Positions 43,701 to 52,477 of a DNA stretch of 64,000 nucleotides are shown piece by piece. This DNA is from Oxalobacteraceae bacterium. GTDB taxonomy: Bacteria > Pseudomonadota > Gammaproteobacteria > Burkholderiales > Burkholderiaceae_D. Under the pieces are notes generated by a model that did no database searches, had not been told where the DNA came from, and saw only the letters and a list, made by a program, of their open reading frames with translations. The stretch spans positions 124,001 through 188,000 of the forward strand of contig JABTBR010000004.1 in the NCBI GenBank assembly GCA_013284265.1, written 5' to 3'. Position 1 is the first letter of the stretch; every line of letters begins with the position of its first letter. The position numbers and the translations under genes were made by a program.

Positions 43701-44807
43701 GATGACGCGCTTTTGCAGGCGCAGCTGCACATTGGCGACATACATATCGAACTGTTCTTGCGCGCGCCGTTCGGTGCTGGTGGCCACCACATGCCAGACC
43801 AGCACCGTCAACCCCAGGCAGAAGAACAGCGTCAGCCAGTGGCTGCCCAGCCGTGCCAGCAGCTGCTCCTGGGCCTTCTGGCGGCGCCGTTCGCTGGCGT
43901 CGGCGCACAGCACCAGTCCCACCAGTCCGCACAGGATGATGAAGCTCTCCAGTGCGATCAGCGAATCGTTCAAGGTGCCGTTGACAAAGGGCCCGCGGCC
44001 ATGGGTGCTGGCAATGACGGCGGCGCCACCGATGATCAGGCAAACCACGCTGGTGCCGCGCAAGCCATAGCGATAGGATGACCAGCCTATGCACAGCAGG
44101 AACAGGTAGGCCAGCCAGTGGGCGCCGTCTTCCACCGAAAAATGGCGCTGGAAGATGAAGATGCTAAGCGCGGTCAGCAGCAGCAGGCCGGCCGCCATTT
44201 CCAGCAGCCGGGCCGGGGGCGGGATGGGAATGCGGCGGCGCCAGGCCAGCAACAGCGGCGTGAACACGATCACGCCGGCCGTATCGCCGACCCACCAGGT
44301 GGCCGCCACCGTCCATTGCGCGGCCGGCGGGATCAAGCCGCCCAACAACAGCGAGCTGGTGCCGATGGCGGCGCTGACCAGGCACATCAGCGCGGCGCTG
44401 ACGGCGAAGCGGTAGACATTCTGCAGCGAGCCCAGGCTGCGCTGCTTGCCGCACAGGCGTTCGAACAGGGCCTTGCCGCTGAGCGCTTCGAGCGTGTTGC
44501 CGATCGCGATGGCCAGCGAGATGAGCAAGATGCGGCTATCAACGGGCAAGCCGTTGGCGGCAAACGAGGCGACATTGGCACAGAAAGCGCCGACCAGGAT
44601 GGCGGGCGCCAGGCGGTAGCCGCCCAGCAACAGTGCGCCGAGGGCGATGCCGGATGGTGGCCAGACCGGGGTGGCGTTGCTGTGTTCAAAGGCCAGTTGC
44701 AGGCCGCCGCGTGCGGCCAGGTAATAGATCAGCGCCAGTACGGCGATCGCGATCAGCGTGGAGCGCCGCGGCGTCAAGGGAAAAACAGGGTGCGCTGTTT
44801 GCTCCAA
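40764..44807 (-). CDS. MASE1-CHASE-PAS hybrid histidine kinase with two receivers
   Basis: A 1347-residue sensor kinase. Order: MASE1 membrane domain (about 15-300, roughly eight helices), CHASE periplasmic sensor (about 370-600, QQNFPGAEAFG), a further helix at about 625, PAS (about 660-790), HisKA with His827 (MSHEIRTPMN), HATPase (GGSGLGLTIS), and two receivers with Asp1115 (LCDWLMAGQDG) and Asp1270 (LMDVQMPVMDG). CHASE domains bind small ligands, for example cytokinin-like molecules or peptides in other systems; the ligand here is unknown. It starts at TTG 44807, with GAGGAG 7 nt upstream. The core resembles that of the kinase at 166-2883. No partner gene is adjacent. Confidence 0.92.
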   Translation of the reverse strand: MEQTAHPVFPLTPRRSTLIAIAVLALIYYLAARGGLQLAFEHSNATPVWPPSGIALGALLLGGYRLAPAILVGAFCANVASFAANGLPVDSRILLISLAIAIGNTLEALSGKALFERLCGKQRSLGSLQNVYRFAVSAALMCLVSAAIGTSSLLLGGLIPPAAQWTVAATWWVGDTAGVIVFTPLLLAWRRRIPIPPPARLLEMAAGLLLLTALSIFIFQRHFSVEDGAHWLAYLFLLCIGWSSYRYGLRGTSVVCLIIGGAAVIASTHGRGPFVNGTLNDSLIALESFIILCGLVGLVLCADASERRRQKAQEQLLARLGSHWLTLFFCLGLTVLVWHVVATSTERRAQEQFDMYVANVQLRLQKRVILYETSLRSAQALFKINPRITRANWHDFIDTLAIQQNFPGAEAFGHARLLAGTDLAAYEARIQAEGFTTFAVRPAGPRPQMAVVTYIEPFTGRNMRAFGYDLFSEAVRRDAMERAAASGNPTMSSKVTLVQESGQNAQTGFLIFLPLYASGADLSTAALRRQALQGYVYGAFRSADLMRGVQGVSDTLAQMEIFDGEDISPASRLYASSERSEYDRTHYPHPFVATTVLDMEQHRWTLRFTSLPGFETAVDRQKSQIILIAGTIISLLFFGVVRALTARQDYAMALADDMTYALRHSERRFEWLVNAASEFSIIATDLGGNILVFSAGAERMLGYSALDMVGKVSPTDLHLQAELAERCTQLSKQLHRPVHGLYALTQDVQLGQAVSQDWTYLRRDGSRLPVNVVATATADAGGRITGYLLIAKDISRDLELQRSLLAAKDLAEAASQAKSDFVANMSHEIRTPMNAVLGMAHLLAATELSGDQRKYLEMIRQSGQSLLSILNDVLDFSKIEAGRMELEPGPFRLGDVLDAVAAIMTVNAGEKDLELAIGVGPGVPASLVGDALRLQQALVNLVGNAVKFTEQGAVSVLVDCASRADDGALTLRVTVRDSGIGMSAEQLERLFRPFTQADASMSRRFGGSGLGLTISSRIVQMMSGAIEVESVPGQGSSFTISVPLQAQGDGAAGPAPLAGLRVLVVDDDSASLDAICATIAFGGGLPQRAANGADAMQLLSQRSGSPEQFELVLCDWLMAGQDGLACMAALRTLPTTAALPVVIMVNAFGRGKLMGAAGAPDASAIILKPLTPNALGDVLREVRASRSESGPNAASAGAAGGASTGSRAPVQLRRIDGVRILLVEDHPINQIVATGMLEQAGARITVADNGRSAVELLREDAGRYDLVLMDVQMPVMDGYEATRLIREELQLAIPVLAMTAGVLPSEREECIACGMDDFIAKPIEVEEMLAAIARNLSVAPASGARAG

Positions 44808-44814
44808 TTGCCGG

Positions 44815-44820
44815 CTCCTC
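44815..44820 (-). promoter_or_regulatory. Ribosome-binding site for the TTG start of the MASE1 kinase
   Basis: GAGGAG on the minus strand, 7 nt before TTG 44807. It supports this non-ATG start of the large kinase. Confidence 0.6.
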
Positions 44821-45021
44821 GATTAGACCTTGCCAGTCTACCCCATGTTGCCATCGCTTCGGCCATGCCAGCAGCTGGCCGCAGGCGGAAACGCGCCAAT
44901 ATGAATTTTGATGAGAGTTGATGTGTCTAAAAAAGGCCACAATCGCTGGCATTGTAGTCTGAGTCCTACTATTTGTAAGAAAGTTGCTCAATTTCGTCAC
45001 ACGCAAGCCACACCCGGCCCA

Positions 45022-45054
45022 TACAATCAGCGTTTTCTCATAGGGGAGATCTCC
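45022..45054 (+). promoter_or_regulatory. Putative -10 and palindromic ribosome-binding region of the RNase gene
   Basis: TACAAT at 45022-45027 is a plausible -10, though no good -35 is seen. The Shine-Dalgarno lies inside a 10-bp palindrome GGAGATCTCC (45045-45054), just before ATG 45058, which could hide it in a hairpin or dimer. The rest of the 250-base gap (44808-45057) shows nothing else. Confidence 0.35.
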
Positions 45055-45057
45055 ATC

Positions 45058-45711
45058 ATGCAACTCATTCGCGCATCCTTGTTGTTATTCGCCCTGCTGG
45101 CCGGCGCCGCCGACGCGCGCCGCAATGCCCCGCCGCAAGGCGAGGCCGGCAAATTCGATTACTACGCCCTGTCCCTGAGCTGGTCGCCGGCCTACTGCGC
45201 CAGCCATAGCGACCCGCACCAGTGCGGCCGCCAGCTGGGCTTTGTGCTGCATGGCCTGTGGCCGCAATACCAGAAGGGCTATCCGCAAAGCTGCAGCACC
45301 GAGAAGCTGAGCGCCGACGTCAAGCGCCGCTACGCGCCGCTGTTTCCCTCGCCCAAGTTGCTGGAACACGAGTGGCCCAAGCACGGCACTTGCTCGGGCC
45401 TGAGCCCGAGCGCGTATTTCGACTTGTCGGCCAAGCTCAAGGATGGCTTGAAGATTCCCGCCGCCTATCAGCAACCGGCCGCGCCGGTGCGCACCACCAT
45501 CGCCGAATTCTCCCAGGCCTTCAAGGCGGCCAATCCCGGCATGGCGGACAATTCCCTGCTTCCCTTCTGCACCAGTGGCGGGCGCATATTGCAGGAGCTG
45601 CATGCCTGCTACGATAAGCTGGGCGCGCCGCAAGTGTGCGGCGCCAATGAAATCAAACGTTCGCACAGCTCTTGCGGCCAGGGCAGTTTCCTGCTGCCCA
45701 GCGTGCGTTAA
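45058..45711 (+). CDS. Secreted ribonuclease T2 family protein
   Basis: A 217-residue RNase T2 with a signal peptide (about 1-20). Both catalytic segments are intact: CAS I with His65 (FVLHGLWPQ) and CAS II with His104, Glu105 and His109 (HEWPKHGTC). It cleaves RNA through 2',3'-cyclic phosphates, presumably in the periplasm or outside. Eight or more Cys suggest disulfides. It sits 25 nt before an S1/P1 nuclease, also exported, so they probably form a nucleic-acid scavenging pair. Confidence 0.93.
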   Translation: MQLIRASLLLFALLAGAADARRNAPPQGEAGKFDYYALSLSWSPAYCASHSDPHQCGRQLGFVLHGLWPQYQKGYPQSCSTEKLSADVKRRYAPLFPSPKLLEHEWPKHGTCSGLSPSAYFDLSAKLKDGLKIPAAYQQPAAPVRTTIAEFSQAFKAANPGMADNSLLPFCTSGGRILQELHACYDKLGAPQVCGANEIKRSHSSCGQGSFLLPSVR

Positions 45712-45736
45712 CCACATCTAGCAAGGAGAGCCAGCC

Positions 45737-46795
45737 ATGAAAATTCTTTCCTCCGCCGTGCTGTGCGGTATCGCCCTGGCGGCACCGGTCGCGGCACTGG
45801 CCTGGGGGCCGCAAGGCCATCAACAGGTCGGTGCGCTGGCGGACCAGCTGATCCAGGGCAGCGAGGCGCAGAAACAGGTGCAGCGCATCCTGGGCGGCCT
45901 CAGTTTGCAGACGGTGTCGGTATGGGCCGATTGCGCCAAGGGCGTGGGCACAGCTGACGATATCGTGTTCCGCTATGTCGACAAGTCGGCCGACTTCCCG
46001 GAGTGCAAGCCCTTCCAGGGCGCCGACGAAGCGCGTCGTTTCGAAAGCTATGTGCAGCGCAACTGGAAGCAGTGCGGCACGGCGCATGGCGGCGAGCAAT
46101 GCCACAAGCAGTATCACTATACCGATGTGTCGAATTTCCACTACAGCTATCAGGACGGCTATGTGGGCACGCGCGGCAGCGATGTGGTGCATGCGCTGGC
46201 GGCGGCTGCGGCGTATTTGAGCGGTAAGACAGCGACCAGTCCCTTTTCTTTCGCCGATGAGAAAGAGGCGCTGATGTTGCTCAGCCATTACGTGGGCGAC
46301 CTGCATCAGCCGCTGCATGTGACCTCGGTTTATCTGGATATTGGCGGTGAGCTGGTCAATCCGGATATCCAGGGCTACCGCAACGGCAACGATACCGGCG
46401 GCGGCAATCTGCTGATCGACGCGGGCATGCCGACCGGCGACCAGAAGACGCTGCATGCGCTGTGGGATGCGATTCCCGAGAACCTGATGGTCAACGGCAA
46501 GGATGCGCGCAGCCTGCTGGCGCAGGCCAGGAATACGCCGGTCACCAAGGGCGAGGCGGAAAGCTGGGCCGCGCGCTGGGCGTCGGAGACGATGTTTGGC
46601 GGACGGGCGGCATTCAGCGGGCTGGAGTTCGATGTGCGGCCCAATAGCCGCGGCATGGGGCCGGATGTGGGGCAGCGCTGGGATGTGCTGGGCGTCGATG
46701 AGGCGTATCGCAAGAAGGCCGACGCGATCAAGAGCGAGCAACTGGCACGGGCCGGTGCAAGGCTGGCGCAGTTGCTGAAAAAGATCTGGCCTTGA
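45737..46795 (+). CDS. Secreted S1/P1-type nuclease
   Basis: A 352-residue zinc-dependent single-strand nuclease. The signal peptide ends before Trp23, whose mature N-terminus (WGPQGH) coordinates zinc in P1 nuclease. Further zinc ligands appear in HYTDV, LLSHYVGDLHQPLHV and GGGNLL-type segments. It degrades ssDNA and RNA to 5'-nucleotides. AAGGAGAG precedes ATG 45737. It is co-transcribed with the RNase T2 gene. Confidence 0.92.
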   Translation: MKILSSAVLCGIALAAPVAALAWGPQGHQQVGALADQLIQGSEAQKQVQRILGGLSLQTVSVWADCAKGVGTADDIVFRYVDKSADFPECKPFQGADEARRFESYVQRNWKQCGTAHGGEQCHKQYHYTDVSNFHYSYQDGYVGTRGSDVVHALAAAAAYLSGKTATSPFSFADEKEALMLLSHYVGDLHQPLHVTSVYLDIGGELVNPDIQGYRNGNDTGGGNLLIDAGMPTGDQKTLHALWDAIPENLMVNGKDARSLLAQARNTPVTKGEAESWAARWASETMFGGRAAFSGLEFDVRPNSRGMGPDVGQRWDVLGVDEAYRKKADAIKSEQLARAGARLAQLLKKIWP

Positions 46796-46804
46796 ATGCT
46801 GGCG

Positions 46805-49186
46805 TCAATAGAAGTAGGGCGTTTGCGCAGCCCACTCGCTGCGCCCAAAGCGTTTGTGCAGCAAGCTGAAGGCTTTTTTGGACAGCACCTTGGAGTCCGC
46901 ATCCAGGCAGCCGCCGCGGGTGGACTCCACCACCACATGCAGCAGCCATGGCAGGTCGGCGTCGCCGGGAACCTTGACGGCGCGCGCCATCACATGGTCG
47001 CCGACATATCCCGTCGCGGTCTTCAGCGCAGCGAGTGCGGCGATCTCGCGCTGGCGCGCGGCGTCCTGGCCGGTCGTCGGCATGGGCGGCACCCGTTCGA
47101 CGCCGGTCTCCGGCTCGCCATTGCTGCCGTAGCCGCTGGGGATCTTGCACCACAGGTCGGCGGTCACCGCATCGTCCGCACGCGCTGCGCCATCCATCTC
47201 GCTGACGTTGTTGACGACCGGCGTCAAACCCAGGCGCAAGGCCACCAGCAGCATCCAGTGGCGCCTTTCCGCCGCCGTCTTGTATCGCTGGTAGCGCTGC
47301 ATCGGTTCGGCCAGCGCGCCGGTGCCGCGCTGGACCAGCTGCGCGGCGGCCAGCGCCGCCTTGTCCTGTGCCAGCAGCTCGGCCCGCATCCACGCCGCCA
47401 CGGCGATGCTGCTGCGCAGGCCGGGCGGGAAGCGGGTGTCGCCGGCCAGGGCGCTCAGCTCGGCGACGGATAGGGCGTTCAGCCAGCGCAGGCCGTCGGC
47501 GGCCGCTTCGCGGGTGTCGGGCGCCGGCGCCGTCTCTCCCGTATCCGGATCGGACTCGCGCGAAGGGCTGCGCATCAGATAGCCCGCCGCATCGGCCACC
47601 GAGGTGGACGCGCCGAAGCGCTCCTGCAGGAACAGGTTGCGGCTGCTGATCGAGGCGGCACCGCTCAGCAATTTGCTTTTCAAGACGGCGTCACAGATCT
47701 CGCGGGTCTTGGCCGGCTGATGCTCGATCCGGTAGTGGCGCGCCAGCGCATAGCGCAAGGTCAGGTATTCCGGCGCTTTTTCCGGTACTTGCAGCGCGGC
47801 CTTCTCCAGGTCCGCCGGCAAGGTGTCGGCCATGGCGGCGCTGGCGGTCAGCCACAGGCGCGCCTGGACCCTGGCATTCGCGTCCTTGTGTTCGGCGCTG
47901 GCGCGCCACAGGGCCAGTGCGTGCGCGCGTTCGGGCACGCAGCGCTGTTTTTCGGTGGCGGCGCGTTCGCAGTCCTGCATGGTTTGCACCCAGTCGATAA
48001 AGCCGGTGTTGGCGCGCAGCTGTTTGGCCATCGCGCGGTTCGATTCGCTCGCGAAGTCGGACATCAGCACATTGGCCAGCACGCGCCAGTCGCCCAGGTG
48101 GTCTTCCAGATAGGGATCGGCGTGCGGGTCGTCGAGCAGCTTGCTCAGTTCAGTGAAGCGGGCCGATGGCGTCAGGCGTGCCTGCGCGGAGCGTACGATG
48201 GCGCGGGTGGCCTCGTGCAAGTCGGCCAGCGCCGGATCGCCCAGAATCCGTTCAGCCGAGGCGCGCAGGGCGGCCAGCTGGACTTGCGGGCCGCTGGCCG
48301 CAGCGGCGGGCGTTGCGGCGGCGCGTGCCTGGCTCTTGGCCGGCAGCGGCGCGGGGCTTTGCTCCTGCGCTGGATTCGTTTCGGCTTCGCGGCTGGCAAA
48401 GGCGGCGCGGGCGTCCGAGCGCAGGCTCAGGTAAGCGCCCCAGTGGCGCAGCGGATGGCCGGCCTCGGCGCCGATCTGGGCAAAGCGTTTGGCGCTGCCT
48501 GCATAGTCCTTGTTGTAGAAGGCGGCGGCGCCTAGCTGGTATTGCTGCATCTGGCGCCAGTACAGCGTTTCGCCGGTGGGCAGCTCGGCCGGCATGGCCG
48601 GCACTTTTTGCGGCTCGCCGTAGCGCGGCTGGGGATTGTCGGCATCGTCACCGCAGAATTTGAACACCTGGCGCTGGCTGGCGATCCAGGCATTCAGGCG
48701 CGCCGGGGTGGCGTCGGCACGCTTGCCCAGCGCATTCAGTGTCTTGGCGGCGAAGCTGTAGCTCGACAGCGGGCAATTCAGGTAGCCGGAAGCGAGCAGT
48801 TCGCCTTCCTTGGGGGCCTTGGGCGCGCGTTTTTGTGCGGCGGCCATGGCTTTTTCCCAGTTGCCGTAGCTGGCACTGCCATCGTCGGTATTCAGCCAGC
48901 CGGTCTGGCCGCCCACCGACGCCGACAGCCCGCCCTGCGGATTGGGCGCGGTCTTGAGCCCGTCGGCGCCCAGTGCTATGGCGCGCCAGGCGGCATATAA
49001 ATACATGCGTTCCCAGCCCGGCAATACCACGCCGAGCGTGCCGCCCTGATAGCGTTCCAGCTTCAGGTCGGGGGCGCTGCGGTTGACGAAACGGTCGTAG
49101 GGGCCGTCGTAGCTGGCGCCGGCGCTGGCGCAGACCAGTACTGCGCAGGCGGCGGCGATGCTACGGAAAACAGGAAAGCAAGGCAT
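46805..49186 (-). CDS. Large exported protein of unknown function
   Basis: A 793-residue protein with a signal peptide (about 1-24, ending CASAGA, start ATG 49186 after AAAGGA). The mature part begins YDGPYDRFVNRSAPDLKLERYQGG and is rich in helices, with a Pro/Ala-rich linker at about 255-285 (PAPLPAKSQARAAATPAAA). Repeated helical segments could be TPR/Sel1-like, for example GAAAFYNKDYAGSAKRFAQIGAEAGHPLRHWGAYLSL, which I offer only as an impression. There is no catalytic motif I can name. It ends 9 nt from the P1 nuclease gene and follows a DUF3142 gene by 10 nt, both minus strand, divergent from the yfa operon. A role with that system is inference. Confidence 0.75.
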   Translation of the reverse strand: MPCFPVFRSIAAACAVLVCASAGASYDGPYDRFVNRSAPDLKLERYQGGTLGVVLPGWERMYLYAAWRAIALGADGLKTAPNPQGGLSASVGGQTGWLNTDDGSASYGNWEKAMAAAQKRAPKAPKEGELLASGYLNCPLSSYSFAAKTLNALGKRADATPARLNAWIASQRQVFKFCGDDADNPQPRYGEPQKVPAMPAELPTGETLYWRQMQQYQLGAAAFYNKDYAGSAKRFAQIGAEAGHPLRHWGAYLSLRSDARAAFASREAETNPAQEQSPAPLPAKSQARAAATPAAAASGPQVQLAALRASAERILGDPALADLHEATRAIVRSAQARLTPSARFTELSKLLDDPHADPYLEDHLGDWRVLANVLMSDFASESNRAMAKQLRANTGFIDWVQTMQDCERAATEKQRCVPERAHALALWRASAEHKDANARVQARLWLTASAAMADTLPADLEKAALQVPEKAPEYLTLRYALARHYRIEHQPAKTREICDAVLKSKLLSGAASISSRNLFLQERFGASTSVADAAGYLMRSPSRESDPDTGETAPAPDTREAAADGLRWLNALSVAELSALAGDTRFPPGLRSSIAVAAWMRAELLAQDKAALAAAQLVQRGTGALAEPMQRYQRYKTAAERRHWMLLVALRLGLTPVVNNVSEMDGAARADDAVTADLWCKIPSGYGSNGEPETGVERVPPMPTTGQDAARQREIAALAALKTATGYVGDHVMARAVKVPGDADLPWLLHVVVESTRGGCLDADSKVLSKKAFSLLHKRFGRSEWAAQTPYFY

Positions 49187-49196
49187 GGAAAATCCT

Positions 49197-49907
49197 TTAA
49201 TCGGGAACAGTGGCAGCCTGTTTCCAGGCGTGTTGATCAAACCAGTAGCGCCTGGTGTAGCGTGCCGCGACCTGGGGCGCGAAGGCTTCCTGCGGCGAAA
49301 AGCCGGCGCTGCCGCTGCGGCAGCGGGCATGCAGCAGGGCGGGCGAGTGTTCGATGATGGTGCGCAGCGCGGCGCTGTCGCGGCCCATGCGGAAGAACAT
49401 CGGCACCACTTCGTCGGCGTCCAGTTCGTCGAGCCAGCCGGGCGCGCGGCACCACCAGGTGAGGGCGGTCACGCTCAGCTTGATCTGCGACGGCAGGGCG
49501 GCGCGCAGATCGCGTACCAGCGACAGATAAAACAGGCGTTGCGAGGGTTTGGCTTCCATGTCCAGTTGCACCCAGCCGGAATTGCTGGCCGCCGCCGCGC
49601 GCTGCATGGCGCCGATCAGCAGGGCGCGGCGCGATTCCAGCTTCTGCGGTGGATGCACGGTGCTCAGCTCCACATGCAGCACCGGCGTGACGCGCATGCC
49701 GGCGGGCAGCAAGGGTTGGCGCATGCGCGGACGGATGCGCGCCGTGGCGCCGCTTAACAATATGTGCTGGTGCAAAATGGCCGCGTCCTGCGCCGACCAT
49801 GACGGCAGCTCGGCTTCGTCCCACAGCCAGGGGATCTGCACGGCGGGCATGGCGGCCCCGGCCGGCCGAGGCCAGCCCGCCATGGCGCATAGCAAGAGGC
49901 AAAGCAT
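49197..49907 (-). CDS. DUF3142 exported protein
   Basis: A 236-residue protein from the chosen ATG 49907, with an N-terminal hydrophobic signal (MLCLLLCAMAGW). The body has the DUF3142 pattern: VQIPWLW near the start, VQLDMEAKPSQRLFYLSLVRDLR in the middle, then LSVTALTWW and VVPMFFRMG. The fold may be related to glycoside hydrolases (TIM-barrel-like LDxEA segment), but catalysis is unproven. An ATG at 50024 would add 39 residues in front of the signal and lacks a ribosome-binding site. It is divergent from yfaA with about 240 nt between the chosen starts. Confidence 0.75.
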   Translation of the reverse strand: MLCLLLCAMAGWPRPAGAAMPAVQIPWLWDEAELPSWSAQDAAILHQHILLSGATARIRPRMRQPLLPAGMRVTPVLHVELSTVHPPQKLESRRALLIGAMQRAAAASNSGWVQLDMEAKPSQRLFYLSLVRDLRAALPSQIKLSVTALTWWCRAPGWLDELDADEVVPMFFRMGRDSAALRTIIEHSPALLHARCRSGSAGFSPQEAFAPQVAARYTRRYWFDQHAWKQAATVPD

Positions 49908-50145
49908 CACGCGGAGTCCGGTGCGAAGGCGGGCATCAAGGTGGCCACTGAGCCGGGCATGAGCTGCAGCCCAGGGTGGGCCGGAATAGCGGAAGATGGT
50001 CGGGAATTGGTAGGAAAACATCATGTTGGCAAATTTTACACGAGTTGCTGGAGCGCATACTCCACTAATCTTGTCTCAGTGCACTACCGATATGTGGTAA
50101 ATTCACTACTGTTTTGCATATATTAACTAGAACGCGACCACCTTT

Positions 50146-51738
50146 ATGAACAAAATAGCGCTGCGCAGAACGCTGATCGGCGTTGCGGTAGTTGCGGCCG
50201 GCCTGATCGCCTACCGCGCCTTTGGCTGGGGTGCGATGGGACCGGTGAATGCGCTCAGGCTCGATCTGGCCGCGCCCGACGCGCTGATCGTCAGCAAAAG
50301 CCTGTCCAGCCTTCCACGCGACCTGCTGACCATACCGCTGGCGCGCGACGTGCTGCGCGAAGACTTCCTGTTCTATTACGAGCAGTCCGAAGACCGCCTT
50401 GGCCTGCAAGGCAGCCTGCGCCGCATCGCCTACGAGCACGAGCTGGGCTGGGGCGATGAACTGATCCGCATGGTGCTGGACGAACCGGCCGAAGTGGCGC
50501 TGTGGCGCGACGCCGACGGCTCGCTCAAGCACTTCGCCATCGCCGCCACGCGCAGCAAACTGGGTCGTGTGCTGGAAGAGGCGGCCAAGGTCGCGCTCAA
50601 GGACAAGCAGATGACCGTGGCCGGCGAGCTGAATGTGGACGGCGACAAGGTGCCGGTCTACGCACTGTCGTATGCCTGGAACCGGCGCCTGCTGTTTGCC
50701 GCGCGCGGCAACCGCATCGTGATCCTGTCCAATCCCGGCATGCTGTATGGCGGCGGCGAGAATGCCCAGCGCAGCGAAAAGAGCGCCGAAACCGTGCTGG
50801 CCGACATGCTGACGGCCGATCCCAAGCGCCAGCAGCTGATGCGCCAGCGCTTCCATCTGGAGAATGCGGCCAGCGATGGCCACAGCGTGGCGATCAAGGC
50901 CGACTTCCTGTCGTTCAGCTACCAGCCTTTCTTTGGCGCGCTCGAAGCGCTGCGCTTCGACTTCGACCGCCAGGGCTGGAAAACCCGTGCCCTGATCAAC
51001 GGCCCGGCCATCAAGGCGGGCGCATACGACAACCGCGCCCTGTGGCCCGCATTGCCTTACAACCCGGCGGCCTGCTTCAGCGTGCCGGTGGACTGGGCGG
51101 CGCTGCAGCCGGTGGCCGACCAGGTGGGCGTACCTGCCGGGACGGTACTGGCGAACGAACTTTCCGGTCCCGGCGCGGTGTGCTGGTATGGGCAATCGAG
51201 CCTGTACACGCCGGTGTTCGTGGCGACGAGGAAGAATGCCAATGCCGACGGCAAGGCCCTGTACGAGGCGCTGTTCGAAAAAATCGTCGGCCGCGCCGAT
51301 AGCGGAGCGGTGCAGAAAAAGGCGGGCAAGAAGGGCGAGACTATCCTGCAGCGTAGCGTCAAGAGGCCGCAAGGCGAGCAGCAGGCGACGCTGGCATTGT
51401 CCGGCCGCACGGTGGTGTTCTCGCCGGACGGCGCGCTGGCGGCCAAGGTGCTGGCCGTGCTGGCCAAGCAGGCGCCGGCGGCGTCGGACGGCCTGCCCGA
51501 TCCGGCCCGCACCATCGGCCTGATCGCGCCGGCTTCGCTGGCCACGCTGATCGAGCGTGAAGCCTTTGCCAGCCTGCCCGCCGCCACCGAACCTGTGCTG
51601 CGCGGTGCGGCCGATGCGCACCTGCTGCCGCGCCTGAAGGCGCTCAAGACCTATCCGGCTTACCGGCTGGTGCTGGGCGGTTCGCCAGGCGCGGCGACGG
51701 CCTGGCAGCCGGTGGAATGGCAGTCGCTTGGGCGCTAG
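50146..51738 (+). CDS. yfaA: YfaA-like protein (DUF2138)
   Basis: A 530-residue protein with an N-terminal membrane anchor or signal (about 7-26) and a DUF2138 body ([42 protein letters not shown]). E. coli YfaA is of similar length and heads the same gene order. It presumably sits on the periplasmic face. The function is unknown. It is the first gene of the alpha-2-macroglobulin operon; 50025-50145 is the promoter region, where no confident -35/-10 pair was found. Confidence 0.85.
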   Translation: MNKIALRRTLIGVAVVAAGLIAYRAFGWGAMGPVNALRLDLAAPDALIVSKSLSSLPRDLLTIPLARDVLREDFLFYYEQSEDRLGLQGSLRRIAYEHELGWGDELIRMVLDEPAEVALWRDADGSLKHFAIAATRSKLGRVLEEAAKVALKDKQMTVAGELNVDGDKVPVYALSYAWNRRLLFAARGNRIVILSNPGMLYGGGENAQRSEKSAETVLADMLTADPKRQQLMRQRFHLENAASDGHSVAIKADFLSFSYQPFFGALEALRFDFDRQGWKTRALINGPAIKAGAYDNRALWPALPYNPAACFSVPVDWAALQPVADQVGVPAGTVLANELSGPGAVCWYGQSSLYTPVFVATRKNANADGKALYEALFEKIVGRADSGAVQKKAGKKGETILQRSVKRPQGEQQATLALSGRTVVFSPDGALAAKVLAVLAKQAPAASDGLPDPARTIGLIAPASLATLIEREAFASLPAATEPVLRGAADAHLLPRLKALKTYPAYRLVLGGSPGAATAWQPVEWQSLGR

Positions 51739-51742
51739 ACGT

Positions 51743-52477
51743 ATGCCCGACGCTGCCACTACCACGGCGATGTCGCCCATGCCGTCGCCAGCGAAGCAGG
51801 GCGCGCCGGCGCGCGCGCCGCTGCGCCGTATGCTGCTGGGCGCCCTGCTGGCCGCGGGCGTGGCCCCGCGCAGCTTTGCGCTAACCGGGGCGGCGGGCGA
51901 GAATCCCGGCGTGCGCCTGAGCCAGGCGCAGTCGCGCGCCTTCCAGTCCTGGATGCTGCGCATCGTCAGCCTGCAGGTCGAGCGCGGCCCCACGCCGCGC
52001 TGGCACCACCGCGACTGCGCGGGACTGGTGCGCTTTGCCGTCAACGAGGCGCTGGCCGTGCACGATGCGCGCTGGCTGCGCGCCAACGGCATTGCCAGCG
52101 ACCGCCGGCTGCCGCCGGAACTCGGACTGACGCCGGAACAGGCGGCGCTGCGCAACCGCTGGACCCAGAGCGACGGCAAGGTGGGCGGCTATGTGTCCGC
52201 ACTGGCGCTAATACAGAACAACAGCCGTTTCGTCACACGCGAGCTGAATCAGGCCCAGCCGGGCGACCTGCTGTTTTTCGATCAAGGCGATGCCCAGCAC
52301 CTGATGGTGTGGATGGGCGCGCGCATTGCATATCACACGGGCACAGTGGCGCCCGGCGATGACGGTTTGCGTACCGTCGACGTTCAACAATTACAAAACT
52401 GGAAGGACACGCGGTGGCAACCAGCGGTCAACAACCCCAATTTCATCGGCATGTTCCGGCTCGGCTTTCTGGCATGA
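51743..52477 (+). CDS. yfaT: YfaT-like protein (DUF1175), putative Cys peptidase fold
   Basis: A 244-residue exported protein (Tat-like or Sec signal at about 28-47, [13 protein letters not shown]). The DUF1175 core holds Cys92 in [10 protein letters not shown] and His186 in QHLMVWMG. This Cys/His order and spacing is the one seen in NlpC/P60-type enzymes, and PGDLLFFDQ fits that fold. It starts 4 nt after yfaA and its stop overlaps the yfaS ATG (ATGA). It may act on peptide links in the cell wall; that is inference. Confidence 0.85.
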   Translation: MPDAATTTAMSPMPSPAKQGAPARAPLRRMLLGALLAAGVAPRSFALTGAAGENPGVRLSQAQSRAFQSWMLRIVSLQVERGPTPRWHHRDCAGLVRFAVNEALAVHDARWLRANGIASDRRLPPELGLTPEQAALRNRWTQSDGKVGGYVSALALIQNNSRFVTRELNQAQPGDLLFFDQGDAQHLMVWMGARIAYHTGTVAPGDDGLRTVDVQQLQNWKDTRWQPAVNNPNFIGMFRLGFLA

